The notes: a model not told the origin generated them from the sequence alone. A stretch of DNA of 64,000 nucleotides from Candidatus Aalborgicola lynettensis (GCA_016719405.1 JADJZE010000018.1:124001-188000); one strand, 5' to 3'; shown: positions 26,835 to 35,705, counted from the stretch's first letter. Translations and numbers: made by a program.

Positions 26835-27530
26835 GTGTTCAGCCACTTACTCCAGGGGATATTGCAGCGCCTGCCCAGCCAGTGTGCCGTGTGCCACACA
26901 TGGCCCGCCCAGCCGGTGTGCGAGGCCTGCGTGCACGCCTTCGCCCAGCCCGTGCCACGCTGCGCCACCTGCGCCATCGAAGTGCCGAGCGGCGTGCGCC
27001 AATGCGGCGCCTGCATTCAGGCACCGCCACCGTTGGATGCCTGCCTGGCCGCCCTGCCCTATGCCTACCCCTGGTCGATGCTGGTGGCCGATTTCAAGTT
27101 TCACCAGCAACCCGGCTGGGCGCACAGTTTTGCACTGCTGCTGCGCGCAACCCCGTGGGTGGAGCCTGCGCTGGAAGCGGCCGATTGGATCATCCCCATG
27201 CCGTTGTCGCGTGCGCGGTTGCGAGAGCGCGGCTACAACCAGGCCCTGGTGTTGGCCAAAGCGCTGGATGCGCGCAAAGTGGCACACCGGCTTTTGCTGC
27301 GCATACACGACACCCCACCCCAACGCACCCTGCCCCGCAGCGAACGCCTGCGCAATGTGGAACACGCTTTTGCCGTTGACCCCCTGCAACGCCAACACCT
27401 CACTGGCAAACGGGTGGTGCTGCTGGACGATGTGATGACCAGCGGCGCGTCCCTGTGCGCCGCCGCCAATACCTTGCGGGCAGCAGGCGCGGCGCACATC
27501 ACCGGCTTGGTGCTGGCCCGCACCGCGTGA
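26835..27530 (+). CDS. ComF family phosphoribosyltransferase-like protein
   Basis: 231 residues. The N-terminal zinc finger (CAVC, then CEAC, CATC, CGAC) is followed by a phosphoribosyltransferase-like domain with the PRPP loop VVLLDDVMTSGASL and the signature PMPLSRARLRERGYNQA. ComF proteins take part in DNA uptake in naturally competent bacteria, and some ComF/GntX relatives have other roles. It is divergent from the BioC-like gene, a frequent pairing of comF with bioC-type genes. Confidence 0.92.
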   Translation: MFSHLLQGILQRLPSQCAVCHTWPAQPVCEACVHAFAQPVPRCATCAIEVPSGVRQCGACIQAPPPLDACLAALPYAYPWSMLVADFKFHQQPGWAHSFALLLRATPWVEPALEAADWIIPMPLSRARLRERGYNQALVLAKALDARKVAHRLLLRIHDTPPQRTLPRSERLRNVEHAFAVDPLQRQHLTGKRVVLLDDVMTSGASLCAAANTLRAAGAAHITGLVLARTA

Positions 27531-27629
27531 ATATTGCCCCCCACGGTTACGCACTACGTGAGGCCTGCCCAGAGGCCGCCTTTGCCAGGGCGGCGCCTGC
27601 CGCCCAGCCTTGGCGCGACAATAGCGCCC

Positions 27630-28154
27630 ATGTTCCATATCGTCCTGGTCGAACCCGAAATCCCGCCCAACACCGGCAACATCATCCGCCTGGCGGCCAA
27701 CACCGGCTGCACCCTGCACCTGGTCGAACCCTTGGGCTTTAACTTTGACGACAAACACATGCGCCGCGCCGGGCTGGACTACCACGAATACGCCACACTG
27801 CGCCGCCACGCCAACTGGGACGCCTTTCTGGCCGCCGAACAGCCAAACCCGGAACGCCTGTTTACCCTCACCACCCGCGGCACGCGCAGCCCCTTCGAGG
27901 TCGCATTTCAGCCTGGCGACTGGCTGGTGTTTGGCTCGGAAACCAAAGGCATCTCCGACTCCGTGCGTTCCCACTTCACGCCCCAGACCAGCCTGCGCCT
28001 GCCCATGGTGGCGGGTCAACGCAGCCTGAACCTGTCCAACGCGGTGGCGGTGACGGTATTTGAGGCCTGGCGGCAGAATGGGTTTGCGTGCTGCGATACA
28101 AAATTCAAGCCAGTACACCCAACCCGTGCTTCTGAACGACCGCCAATAATTTGA
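27630..28154 (+). CDS. trmL: tRNA (cytidine(34)-2'-O)-methyltransferase
   Basis: SPOUT-family enzyme that 2'-O-methylates the wobble base of tRNA-Leu. Motifs are seen in order: EPEIPPNTGNIIRLAANTGC, FGSETKGIS and RSLNLSNAVAVTVFEAWRQ, the trefoil-knot SAM site. 174 residues, about 15-20 more than usual. The extra C-terminal tail after GFACC runs 50 bases into the convergent antitoxin gene, suggesting that a recent insertion of the toxin-antitoxin pair replaced the original stop. Confidence 0.93.
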   Translation: MFHIVLVEPEIPPNTGNIIRLAANTGCTLHLVEPLGFNFDDKHMRRAGLDYHEYATLRRHANWDAFLAAEQPNPERLFTLTTRGTRSPFEVAFQPGDWLVFGSETKGISDSVRSHFTPQTSLRLPMVAGQRSLNLSNAVAVTVFEAWRQNGFACCDTKFKPVHPTRASERPPII

Positions 28155-28428
28155 GCGCCATGCCACTGGGCTGTTTGCTGCCGGACTCCCACTTTTGAAC
28201 AGTGGATTCGCTGGTATTGAGGTATCTGGCAAATACGGGTTGGCTGACATGCGCCTGCTCACGGATATTTTTGATCTGGGCTGGAGCAAGAGGAGTTGGC
28301 ACAGCCAAGCAGGTTGCATCAAACTGGCGCATGGTGGTTAGGTCAATGGCGCCAACCCTTTGCAATGCAGCCGCAGAGGCATGGATTGCAGCAAAGGCAT
28401 CACTTTTGAATTTCTGTTTTGTCGTCAT
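28105..28428 (-). CDS. HigA-like antitoxin with helix-turn-helix
   Basis: 107-residue DNA-binding protein. The helix-turn-helix is seen in IREQAHVSQPVFARYLNTSE followed by STVQKWESGSKQPSG. This is the typical order for antitoxins encoded downstream of a HigB/RelE toxin, which bind their own promoter. The ATG at 28428 overlaps the toxin 3' end by 29 bases. Base composition is less GC-rich than the neighbours, consistent with acquisition. Confidence 0.85.
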   Translation of the reverse strand: MTTKQKFKSDAFAAIHASAAALQRVGAIDLTTMRQFDATCLAVPTPLAPAQIKNIREQAHVSQPVFARYLNTSESTVQKWESGSKQPSGMALKLLAVVQKHGLGVLA

Positions 28429-28789
28429 GGCAAATCTCCACGAAGTCTCCGTTAACAAGCAACTGACTAACCTGCAGTTCCGTCAACCCCGCATAGCTGT
28501 TGGCCAGCAGGCGAAATGCAAGCAACTCATCGTTCTCAATGTTTGCACGGTCCTTCTTGGCAAACAGGTATTCATAGATCCAATACTTGCCGCCTTTGGC
28601 CAAGATGATTGACCGGTGCAGGTTGTTATTGAGCCTCTTCTTGAAAACACCGCCACCCAAGTCGTCAACCTGACCCAACAGAACCTGCTGGATGGCCAAA
28701 CAAAGCTCAGCATCCTTGATCTTGGCCTTCTTTGCATCCTTGGAAAATCTGGCAGTCTTGAAGGCGCGACTTGAAGAACTGGATGGCAT
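28400..28789 (-). CDS. RelE/HigB-type toxin
   Basis: 129 residues matching the RelE/ParE-like group that pairs with HTH antitoxins: AIQQVLLGQVDDLGGGVFKK, then RLNNNLHRSIILAKGGKYWI and YLFAKKDRANIENDELLAFR. Predicted ribosome-dependent mRNA interferase, not shown for this subgroup. Toxin-first order with an overlapping antitoxin is typical of higBA. Putative promoter and operator region at 28790-28850. Confidence 0.82.
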   Translation of the reverse strand: MPSSSSSRAFKTARFSKDAKKAKIKDAELCLAIQQVLLGQVDDLGGGVFKKRLNNNLHRSIILAKGGKYWIYEYLFAKKDRANIENDELLAFRLLANSYAGLTELQVSQLLVNGDFVEICHDDKTEIQK

Positions 28790-28929
28790 GGGTTAGTGTA
28801 GCACCAGGTGATACCCATTTCAGCATAACGCGTCATGCAGTCCAAAATCCCCCTGAACGCGTTCAGACCGCCCCTACCGCCCAGCTCATCACAATTTCTG
28901 GAATCGAGTCGGTTTCAAACTCTGGGGAT

Positions 28930-29385
28930 TCAAGGGTACAGCCGCGCAATCGACTCCGCCACACACACCGGCCTTCCCGCCCCTTCACGCTCCACGGTCA
29001 CTTCCCAGGTCAATTGCTGGCCATTCTTGTCAATGGCGTCACACGCCAGCAACTTCATGCGCGCCCGCAGGCGGCTGCCCACCGGTACGGGGGCCAGAAA
29101 ACGCACCTTGTTGAGCCCGTAGTTCACCCCCATGCGGGTTTGCACAATGGTCAGCGATGTGTCAAAAAACCAAGGCAGTAGCGACAGGGTCAAAAAACCA
29201 TGCGCAATCGGCGCACCAAACGGCCCGGCCTTGGCCCGCTCCACATCCACATGAATCCACTGGTGGTCGCCCGTGGCCTGCGCAAAGCGGTTGATTTGCT
29301 CCTGGGTGATGGCGATCCAGTCGCTGGTGACGACTTCGGTACCCACCAGGGGCGGCAATTCGGCAAGGGTTTGGAATGTTTTCAT
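28930..29385 (-). CDS. MaoC-like dehydratase / (R)-enoyl-CoA hydratase
   Basis: 151-residue hot-dog fold protein. The catalytic signature is DHQWIHVDVERAKAGPFGAP followed by IAHGFLTLSLLPWF, with the Asp and His of the hydratase 2 motif. Members hydrate trans-2-enoyl-CoA to the (R)-3-hydroxyacyl-CoA, which links beta-oxidation to polyhydroxyalkanoate synthesis. The true substrate here is unknown. Codirectional with parA, 28 bp downstream of it. Confidence 0.9.
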   Translation of the reverse strand: MKTFQTLAELPPLVGTEVVTSDWIAITQEQINRFAQATGDHQWIHVDVERAKAGPFGAPIAHGFLTLSLLPWFFDTSLTIVQTRMGVNYGLNKVRFLAPVPVGSRLRARMKLLACDAIDKNGQQLTWEVTVEREGAGRPVCVAESIARLYP

Positions 29386-29413
29386 GGCACCACTGTAGGT
29401 GCCGTACGTGCAC

Positions 29414-30031
29414 TCAGCTGTCAAGCCAGCGACAAAGCGGCTGCCACTGTTCCAGATCCCGCTCCACTTTGCTCTGGGCCACGTCAAACAGCGTGAGCCC
29501 GCTGGCAGCAAGGTGCACGTAGTTTTGGGTATCCCGCAGCATGGTCAAAAGCGGCCAGCCCAACTGCTCGGCCATGGTGCGCAGCTTGTCGGCCGACAGC
29601 GTGCGCTCATGCACACGCATGCCCACCAGCGCCACGGGCACCTCATCCATCTTGCGGGAAGTGGCCAGCTCGTCGATGAAGGCGCGGGTGGCAAACACGT
29701 CGAACACGCTGGCCTGCAGCGGCACCACAATGCGGTCGGCGCGTTTGATCACTTCGCGCAGGCGCTTGCCGTGCAGGCCGGCCGGGGTGTCCAGCACCAC
29801 ATGGGTCACGCCCTTGGGTGGCTTGGCGATGGCATCGGCATCGATGTCCCAGCTCTGGATGGGCCGCACCTGCGCAGGGCGCAGCTGCAGCCACAGCTTT
29901 GATGATTGCTGCACATCCACATCCCCCAGCATGACGGTATGGCCGCATGAAGCGAAATAGCCCGCGATATTGGTCGAAAGGGTGGATTTGCCGACCCCGC
30001 CTTTGGGGTTGGCGACAACAATGACAGACAT
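29414..30031 (-). CDS. ParA family ATPase
   Basis: 205-residue Walker-type ATPase with the deviant Walker A KGGVGKST near the N-terminus, Walker A' in GDVDVQQSSKLWL and Walker B in HVVLDTPAG. No ParB or centromere-like repeats are nearby, so it belongs to the orphan ParA/MinD-like group that positions cellular cargo. The size suggests a single domain without a DNA-binding extension. Divergent from the Kef fusion gene across 60 bp. Confidence 0.9.
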   Translation of the reverse strand: MSVIVVANPKGGVGKSTLSTNIAGYFASCGHTVMLGDVDVQQSSKLWLQLRPAQVRPIQSWDIDADAIAKPPKGVTHVVLDTPAGLHGKRLREVIKRADRIVVPLQASVFDVFATRAFIDELATSRKMDEVPVALVGMRVHERTLSADKLRTMAEQLGWPLLTMLRDTQNYVHLAASGLTLFDVAQSKVERDLEQWQPLCRWLDS

Positions 30032-30091
30032 GGTGGTTCCCTTTGGGTGCGTTGCTTACGAAGGTTGGTGCAATACGCTATTGTTGCCCCC

Positions 30092-32665
30092 ATGACCGAA
30101 CCCGACAAGCCCATGGATTCCCCACCCAGCGCCCCCACCCCCCCCCAGCACGCGCCCAAGACCCGCATCTACGTGCTGGCGGCGCACCCGGACTGGGGCC
30201 AGTCGCGCATCACCCGCCCGTTGCGCGATGCCGCGACCGCAGTGCCGCAGGTGCAGGTATGCGACCTGTATGCCCGTTACCCCGACTACCACATCGACGT
30301 GGCCACCGAACAAGCCCGCCTGACTGCCGCGCAACTGGTGGTGCTGCTGCACCCCATCCAGTGGTACAGCATGCCGGCCCTGCAAAAGCTGTGGCTGGAC
30401 GAAGTACTCAGCCACGGCTGGGCCTACGGACAGGGTGGCCATGCCCTGCGCGGCAAAGACCTGTGGCTGGTGGCCAGCACCGGCGGGGCCGAAGCCTCGT
30501 ACCACCCGCAGGGCTACAACCGCTATTTCTTTGACGCCTTTTTGCCGCCCTACGAACAAACCGCCGCCCTGTGCGGCATGCGCTTTTTGCCGCCCCTGAT
30601 CCTGCACGGTGCGCACAGCGTCAGCAATGCCGAAGTGCAGCAACACGCCGCCGTGTTCCGCGAACGCCTGCTGCAATACCCCCACTGGCCCGAACTGGAC
30701 GACATGGACAGCTGCCCCGCCTGCGAAGTGCCCGAGCAAGACCGTCCCCACACGCCTGAATCGGGCGCCGCTACCCCAGGAGCTTGGGCAGCAGAGGGTT
30801 CTGCGCAGCCCCCAGCGGTCCCGCCTTCTGGGAGCCACGTAATGGACCACACCCCCGCCTGGCTGTTCAACAGCTTCCTCTACCTCAGCGCCGCCGTCAT
30901 CGCCGTGCCCCTGAGCCAGGCCCTGGGCCTGGGCGCCATCATCGGCTACCTGGGTGCGGGCATTGCCATCGGCCCCTGGGGCCTGGGCCTGGTCACCAAG
31001 GTGGACGACATCCTGCACTTTGCCGAGTTTGGCGTGGTGCTGATGCTGTTTCTGGTCGGACTGGAACTGGAGCCCAAGCGCCTGTGGAGCCTGCGCCGCC
31101 CCATCTTCGGCTGGGGCAGCGCCCAGGTGCTGGCCTGCGCGGTGGCCTTCACCGCCGTCGGCATGCTGGCCGGTTACGACTGGCGCACCGCCCTGGTGGC
31201 CGGGCTGGGCCTGTCGCTCTCCAGCACCGCCATCGCCCTGCAAGTCATGGCCCAGCGCAACCTGATGCCCACGGGCAGCGGACAGGCCGGGTTCTCCATC
31301 TTGCTGTTCCAGGACGTGGCCGCCATCCCCATCCTGGCACTGCTCCCGCTGCTGGGCGCCGACTTGATGCCAAATGAGGCTTCTGCGCATGCTGGACGTG
31401 CGGAGCAAGCTATCAAAATAGTAGCAATTATTGCCGCCATCGTGCTCGGTGGGCGCCTGCTGATGCGCCCCGTGTTCCGCTGGATTGCCGCCAGCCGCAC
31501 ACCCGAGATCTTTACCGCCGCTTCCCTGTTGCTGGTGGTGGGCATTGCCACGCTGATGCAGCAGGTGGGCCTGTCCATGGCGCTGGGTGCCTTTTTGGCC
31601 GGTGTGCTGCTGGCCGAAAGCGAATACCGGCGCGAGCTGGAGACCAATATCGAACCCTTCAAGGGCCTGCTGCTGGGGCTGTTCTTCATGGCCGTGGGCA
31701 TGGGGGTGGACTTTGGCGTGCTGGCGCAGTTTCCGCTGCAAATGGTGGGCATCGTGCTGGGCTTTCTGGCGGTGAAAGGGCTGGTCATTTACACCCTGGC
31801 GCGCGCCATGGCACTGCCGTTTCAGGAGCGGGCCGTGTTCACGCTACTCTTGGCCCAGGGCGGTGAATTTGCCTTTGTGGTGTTCCAGACCGCCGCCGGT
31901 GCGCAGGTGTTTGCGCCCCAAACCGCCTCGCTGCTGGTCGGTGCGGTGGCGGTGTCCATGCTGGTGAGCCCCTTGCTCTTGGTGGCGGTCGACAAGTGGC
32001 TGCTGCCGCGTTGGGCGCAGCGCGGCGTGACGCCCATGGAAGAAATCTCCGAGCCCCAGGACGCACCCATCATCGTGGCCGGCTTTGGCCGCTATGGGCA
32101 AATTGTGTCGCGTGTGCTGATGGCGCAGGGAAGCCAGTGCACCGTGCTGGACCACGATGCAGAGATGATCGAGGCCGCACGCCGCTTTGGCTACCGGGTG
32201 TTTTTTGGAGACGCGACGCGGCTGGACCTGCTGCGCACCGCCGGCGCCGAAAAAGCCAAAATTTTGGTAGTAGCCGTGGACGATGTGGCCCAGTCGCTCA
32301 AAATTGTCGACCTGGCCCGCGCCCACTTTCCCCACCTGGAACTGGTGGCCCGCGCGCACGACGTGACCCACTGGAACCAGTTGCGTGAGCGCGGCGTGAT
32401 GCGGGTGGAGCGCGAGCTGTTCGAGTCCAGCCTGCGCAGCGCCCGCAGTGTGCTGGAACTGCTGGGCCACACGCCCCACGCCGCCCGCCAAACCGCCATG
32501 CGCTTTCGCCAGCACAACCTGGCGCTGTTTGAGCAACTGCACCCGCACTACAAGGACAGCGCCAAGCTGATGTCCGTGGTTAAACAGGGGCGCCAGCAGT
32601 TGGAGGAGCAGATGGCGCAGGAGCGGGCTGCGCAGGCACAGCGCCACCCCGGCGGTTGGAATTAG
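30092..32665 (+). CDS. KefF-KefC fusion: quinone oxidoreductase domain joined to a glutathione-type K+/H+ antiporter
   Basis: 857-residue protein. Residues about 25-200 are a flavodoxin-fold NAD(P)H oxidoreductase like KefF (HPIQWYSMPALQKLWLDEVL, RGKDLWLVASTGG). A Pro/Ala-rich linker (205-250) leads to a CPA2 antiporter (about 265-640, AIIGYLGAGIAIGPWGLG, GLSLSSTAIALQVMAQR). An RCK/TrkA-N domain follows (IIVAGFGRYGQIVSRVLMAQ). In E. coli KefF is a separate subunit that activates KefC. Here both are one chain. An in-frame ATG at residue 251 (nt 30842) after a ggga sequence could also give free KefC. A dispersed repeat lies in frame at 31373-31428. Confidence 0.92.
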   Translation: MTEPDKPMDSPPSAPTPPQHAPKTRIYVLAAHPDWGQSRITRPLRDAATAVPQVQVCDLYARYPDYHIDVATEQARLTAAQLVVLLHPIQWYSMPALQKLWLDEVLSHGWAYGQGGHALRGKDLWLVASTGGAEASYHPQGYNRYFFDAFLPPYEQTAALCGMRFLPPLILHGAHSVSNAEVQQHAAVFRERLLQYPHWPELDDMDSCPACEVPEQDRPHTPESGAATPGAWAAEGSAQPPAVPPSGSHVMDHTPAWLFNSFLYLSAAVIAVPLSQALGLGAIIGYLGAGIAIGPWGLGLVTKVDDILHFAEFGVVLMLFLVGLELEPKRLWSLRRPIFGWGSAQVLACAVAFTAVGMLAGYDWRTALVAGLGLSLSSTAIALQVMAQRNLMPTGSGQAGFSILLFQDVAAIPILALLPLLGADLMPNEASAHAGRAEQAIKIVAIIAAIVLGGRLLMRPVFRWIAASRTPEIFTAASLLLVVGIATLMQQVGLSMALGAFLAGVLLAESEYRRELETNIEPFKGLLLGLFFMAVGMGVDFGVLAQFPLQMVGIVLGFLAVKGLVIYTLARAMALPFQERAVFTLLLAQGGEFAFVVFQTAAGAQVFAPQTASLLVGAVAVSMLVSPLLLVAVDKWLLPRWAQRGVTPMEEISEPQDAPIIVAGFGRYGQIVSRVLMAQGSQCTVLDHDAEMIEAARRFGYRVFFGDATRLDLLRTAGAEKAKILVVAVDDVAQSLKIVDLARAHFPHLELVARAHDVTHWNQLRERGVMRVERELFESSLRSARSVLELLGHTPHAARQTAMRFRQHNLALFEQLHPHYKDSAKLMSVVKQGRQQLEEQMAQERAAQAQRHPGGWN

Positions 32666-32666
32666 T

Positions 32667-32723
32667 GCCAAATTGGCCCTTTGCGCCCGCAGGACGTGCG
32701 CAAGCAGCTACGTTTTTTGTAGC
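32667..32723. repeat. Dispersed hairpin repeat, intergenic copy (near-consensus)
   Basis: It contains all parts of the element: tggccctttgcgcc, gcaggacgtgcgcaagca and the terminal hairpin gctacgttttttgtagc. It separates the Kef fusion stop from the glycine-zipper gene stop and may serve as a terminator for both strands. Confidence 0.85.
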
Positions 32724-32733
32724 AAAAAGTGAT

Positions 32734-33399
32734 TCACCGGGGAGACGGCGACGACGGGAACGGCGGTGGCATGCCCGGCGGGGGCGCATCCGGCACGGCA
32801 ATTGTGGACGGCGGTGGCGGTGGGAAAAACTGCGGCGCACCCGGCGCAGCATAGTCGGGTGGTACGCCATAGGGTGAACCGGTGCGCGGTGGCGCGGCAG
32901 CGGGAGGCATGGCGCCGGGCGCGGGAACGTAGCGCGGGGCCACGACCTGGCGAATCACCACCTGGGGGGCGCCATTGCCCTTGGCGAGCATGCACTGCGC
33001 ATAGGCCGTGTCGTAGCGGCGTTGGGCGTATTCATCGTCTGCCGACTGGCGGCTGGCACCGCTGGCAGCACCCATCACCAGCCCCGCCAAGGCACCTGCG
33101 CCGGTGTTGTCGTGGCGACGGCCACTGAACACAGCCCCCGCCGCCGCCCCCAGCACGGTACCAACGACGGCCGAACGCAAGACGGACGCATTCCCGTCAT
33201 CGGTCTCGATGCCCGACTCGGCCTCGCTGCGGCAAAAGTCCTGCTCGGCGGCAAACAGATCGGGCGGTTTGCCTGGCTCCGGGGCAACCACCACGCGCGG
33301 CGCGTCGGGTCGGTCGGCCCAGCCCACCGCCGGCAGCACGGCACCCAGCAGGCACACACACAGGCCGACACGGCGCCCCTCGCGCGCAAGTGGTGTCAT
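32734..33399 (-). CDS. Secreted glycine-zipper, proline-rich protein
   Basis: 221 residues. The signal peptide (VGLCVCLLGAVLPAVGWA) is followed by a short domain with two conserved Cys (FCRSEAE and AQCMLAKG). A glycine-zipper membrane-like stretch (VVGTVLGAAAGAVFSG, then GALAGLVMGAASG) and a Pro-rich C-terminal tail come next. Glycine-zipper proteins of this kind are usually outer-membrane or periplasmic with unknown function. The start overlaps the preceding gene stop by ATGA. Confidence 0.7.
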   Translation of the reverse strand: MTPLAREGRRVGLCVCLLGAVLPAVGWADRPDAPRVVVAPEPGKPPDLFAAEQDFCRSEAESGIETDDGNASVLRSAVVGTVLGAAAGAVFSGRRHDNTGAGALAGLVMGAASGASRQSADDEYAQRRYDTAYAQCMLAKGNGAPQVVIRQVVAPRYVPAPGAMPPAAAPPRTGSPYGVPPDYAAPGAPQFFPPPPPSTIAVPDAPPPGMPPPFPSSPSPR

Positions 33400-33830
33400 G
33401 GCGTGGCCCCTGGCGGCGTGGCGGGTACCTTGCTCCAGCCCGTGGGGCAAGCGGGCACGTAGGGGTAATAACCCTGGGCGGCCTCGCAGTAGTACCAGTA
33501 CTGCACCGGTGCCGGTACGGCAGGCGCCTGCACCACCACCGGCGAAGCAGGCTGCTCCACCACCACCACGGGTGGGCGGTAGGGGTCCGGATAGGGATAT
33601 ACGGGACGTGGGTGCAGGTACCACAGCCCGCCAGCCACCCACCACCACCCCAAACGCCCATGGTGATGGCCGTGGCGCCAGACACCCGAGTGCCCGTGGC
33701 GTCCGCCGTGGCGGTCAAAATGGCGATCTCCATGCCCGCCATGGTCGCGGGCCGCGGCCGGCGCAACAGCGCAACACACACTAAGACCCACCATGACCAG
33801 AGAAACAGCCTTACCGGCAATTGTGTTCAT
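33396..33830 (-). CDS. Secreted His/Gly/Tyr-rich protein of unknown function
   Basis: 144 residues with a signal peptide (VSLVMVGLSVCCAVAPAAA), then a His-rich block with many HG/RH pairs that may bind metal. Pro/Val-rich spacers and a C-terminal module (YWYYCEAAQGYYPYVPACP, GW) follow; I recognise that module from many small proteobacterial envelope proteins without a known role. The ATG at 33830 is preferred over an in-frame TTG just upstream. Operonic with the glycine-zipper gene. Confidence 0.7.
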   Translation of the reverse strand: MNTIAGKAVSLVMVGLSVCCAVAPAAARDHGGHGDRHFDRHGGRHGHSGVWRHGHHHGRLGWWWVAGGLWYLHPRPVYPYPDPYRPPVVVVEQPASPVVVQAPAVPAPVQYWYYCEAAQGYYPYVPACPTGWSKVPATPPGATP

Positions 33831-33862
33831 CAAACCACCCCGCTCAAGCGTCGCAAACTACA

Positions 33863-33912
33863 AGGGACACAACAATGTGTCCCTCATTTGAACGCCCGCT
33901 GCAACAGGCGGG
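33863..33912. terminator. Two hairpins downstream of the DUF2156 gene
   Basis: AGGGACACA-acaa-TGTGTCCCT (33863-33884) is a perfect 9-bp stem. A second stem, cccgc...gcggg (33895-33912), sits closer to the stop at 33988. On the minus strand they follow the DUF2156 gene, with a T-rich stretch (ttgtagtttg) after the distal stem. Confidence 0.55.
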
Positions 33913-33987
33913 TTGACCCGCAGTGGGTGGATTTACGCGGCGTTTACACAGCCGCCCGCAAGGCACACCAAGCCGCGCAAACGCCCC

Positions 33988-34998
33988 TCAAATCAGGCGT
34001 GTCAGCCGGAACATGGCAAACATGGCAATACCGGGAAACCAGCTGCGGTGGCAGCAATAGGTCTTTTCGATACGCCCCTGGAAACGGGATTTGGCAAACC
34101 CCAGGCCCTTGAAGTTGTAGAGAAAATTACCCCACTTCCCAATCTTGTCCTGCACTGCCCGCAGCGCCGACGATTCCTGCTCTTCGAGTTCATCGGCCAG
34201 GGTCAAGGGCATCAAGCCCATGTCGAGATACTCGACCCCTTCGGCCTTGAAGATGTCCATGGCGTACGCCATCATGGCGTACCACAAACCCTGCTTGAAC
34301 GTGGCACAAGAGCGGGAGATATTGGGCACATAGGCCACCAACTTGCCATGGCGGTAAATGGGATCAAAAAATACAAACCCGACCGCCTCGCCATTTTGGT
34401 AGGCATAAAAGTGGCGTGTGCCTTCCTTGTAGTCCATCAGTATGGGACGGATCAGGAAGCGGATTTCATTGCTTTTGCATTTGCGGGTCTTGATCCACGA
34501 CTCCGAAATCTTTTTGGAGTGGTGATCGAAGCCGCCTTCGCGAATCTCGACTTTCTGCGCCGCCGCCTGGTTGATGGCGGTGCGGATAATCTGCTTTTTC
34601 TTGCCAGACAGACTCCAGTCGCCCAACGGGATTTTGGACTCGGAGCCCAACTGGGTGCCGTAATAACCATGTTTGCGGTGCAATATATCCACCACATTTT
34701 TGGTAACCTGCGCGTACACCGCGTTGGGGAACTTGGAAATGAAACGGTCCAGCATCAATTCCGTATGGCTTGCATCACAAACCGGGTCGGACAGGACAAA
34801 CTTCATGCCCATGTACCGTGCGTAGGCAACGTAACCCACTCCGGGAATATCGAAATACTCCATATCGGGTTGCAGGGTCGAAAATGCCATGGAGTGTCCC
34901 CCATGGTTCATCAAATAACTAATACGTTCACTCTGGGTAAAGGTATATTCCGACGATAGTTGGAAATGCGAATCCAACACCAGCAGCTGGTCACTCAT
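33988..34998 (-). CDS. DUF2156 / LPG-synthase C-terminal-like acyltransferase-fold protein
   Basis: 336-residue soluble protein resembling the GNAT-like C-terminal domain of lysylphosphatidylglycerol synthase (MprF) and DUF2156 proteins: YLMNHGGHSMAFSTLQPDME, AYARYMGMKFVLSDPVCD and YLDMGLMPLTLAD. The membrane flippase part of MprF is absent. It could transfer an aminoacyl or acyl group to a lipid or other acceptor, with the substrate unknown. The DNA is clearly less GC-rich than the surroundings. A methyltransferase gene precedes it by 56 bp on the same strand, so the two probably act in one pathway. Confidence 0.72.
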   Translation of the reverse strand: MSDQLLVLDSHFQLSSEYTFTQSERISYLMNHGGHSMAFSTLQPDMEYFDIPGVGYVAYARYMGMKFVLSDPVCDASHTELMLDRFISKFPNAVYAQVTKNVVDILHRKHGYYGTQLGSESKIPLGDWSLSGKKKQIIRTAINQAAAQKVEIREGGFDHHSKKISESWIKTRKCKSNEIRFLIRPILMDYKEGTRHFYAYQNGEAVGFVFFDPIYRHGKLVAYVPNISRSCATFKQGLWYAMMAYAMDIFKAEGVEYLDMGLMPLTLADELEEQESSALRAVQDKIGKWGNFLYNFKGLGFAKSRFQGRIEKTYCCHRSWFPGIAMFAMFRLTRLI

Positions 34999-35054
34999 GA
35001 TAGGCCCCTCATTAACCTGTTTGGTTTGTTACTTCTGTCCAACTGTGCAGGTGG

Positions 35055-35705
35055 TCAGACCGGTTTTTGTCCCAGTACCGACCAATAACAATTCAAGGCC
35101 AGCAAACGGAAGTGTTTTTTTCCCTTGATTTGCAGACCCTGCTTTCTCATTAACTGCGGATAATCGTAAATATTGTGAACGGCGTTGCCGGCAACCATCC
35201 AGAAAAACACGACCGCGAGATACCAGTAAATCGTTTTGAACATACGGGAGAAGATATTGCCGGTAGGCAATGCGAAATCACCCACCACAACTTGCGCCCC
35301 GGGTTTGCCCAGGGTTATCAGGTGCGCCAGCACTTTTTCCATCATTTCGCGCTGAAACACATTCAGGAAGAAATTGGCAACCACCATGTCGTATTTTTCG
35401 GTTTCGTTGAAGGTCATGATGTCGCTGTGCACCTGGCGAACATTGCGTGCCGTAGCGCCTTCATTTTTCAGGACATCCGAAAACTTGGCCAGCATGGTTT
35501 CGGACAAATCAACCACCGTCACCTCTGCGCCGCGCTGGGCTGCATACAACGCGTCGCAGCCATGCCCCACACCCGCGAACAGCACCTTGTCACCCGGCTT
35601 CAATTGGTCCAGATGCGCCACTTTGCAGTGCTGAATCGATTTGCCGCTGTATATATTGCTGATGAGGTCGTACACCGGCCCAACGATTGCGTAACGGTCT
35701 TTCAT
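35055..35705 (-). CDS. Class I SAM-dependent methyltransferase
   Basis: 216 residues. SAM motif I is KVLFAGVGHGCDALYAA, with Ala where most members have the first Asp/Glu-Gly step. The acidic motif II is VTVVDLSETML, and motif IV is KYDMVVANFFLNVF. The C-terminal region has a hydrophobic stretch (IYWYLAVVFFWMVAGNAV) that suggests membrane contact. The N-terminus (YAIVGPVYDLISNIYSGKSI) resembles lipid or quinone methyltransferases. Low GC like its partner at 33988. Target unknown, with a polar lipid as one candidate. Confidence 0.78.
   Translation of the reverse strand: MKDRYAIVGPVYDLISNIYSGKSIQHCKVAHLDQLKPGDKVLFAGVGHGCDALYAAQRGAEVTVVDLSETMLAKFSDVLKNEGATARNVRQVHSDIMTFNETEKYDMVVANFFLNVFQREMMEKVLAHLITLGKPGAQVVVGDFALPTGNIFSRMFKTIYWYLAVVFFWMVAGNAVHNIYDYPQLMRKQGLQIKGKKHFRLLALNCYWSVLGQKPV

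Noticed and set aside
29414..30031. ParA considered as part of a plasmid or chromosome partition locus
   Set aside because: No ParB gene or parS-like repeats nearby; probably an orphan ParA-type ATPase.
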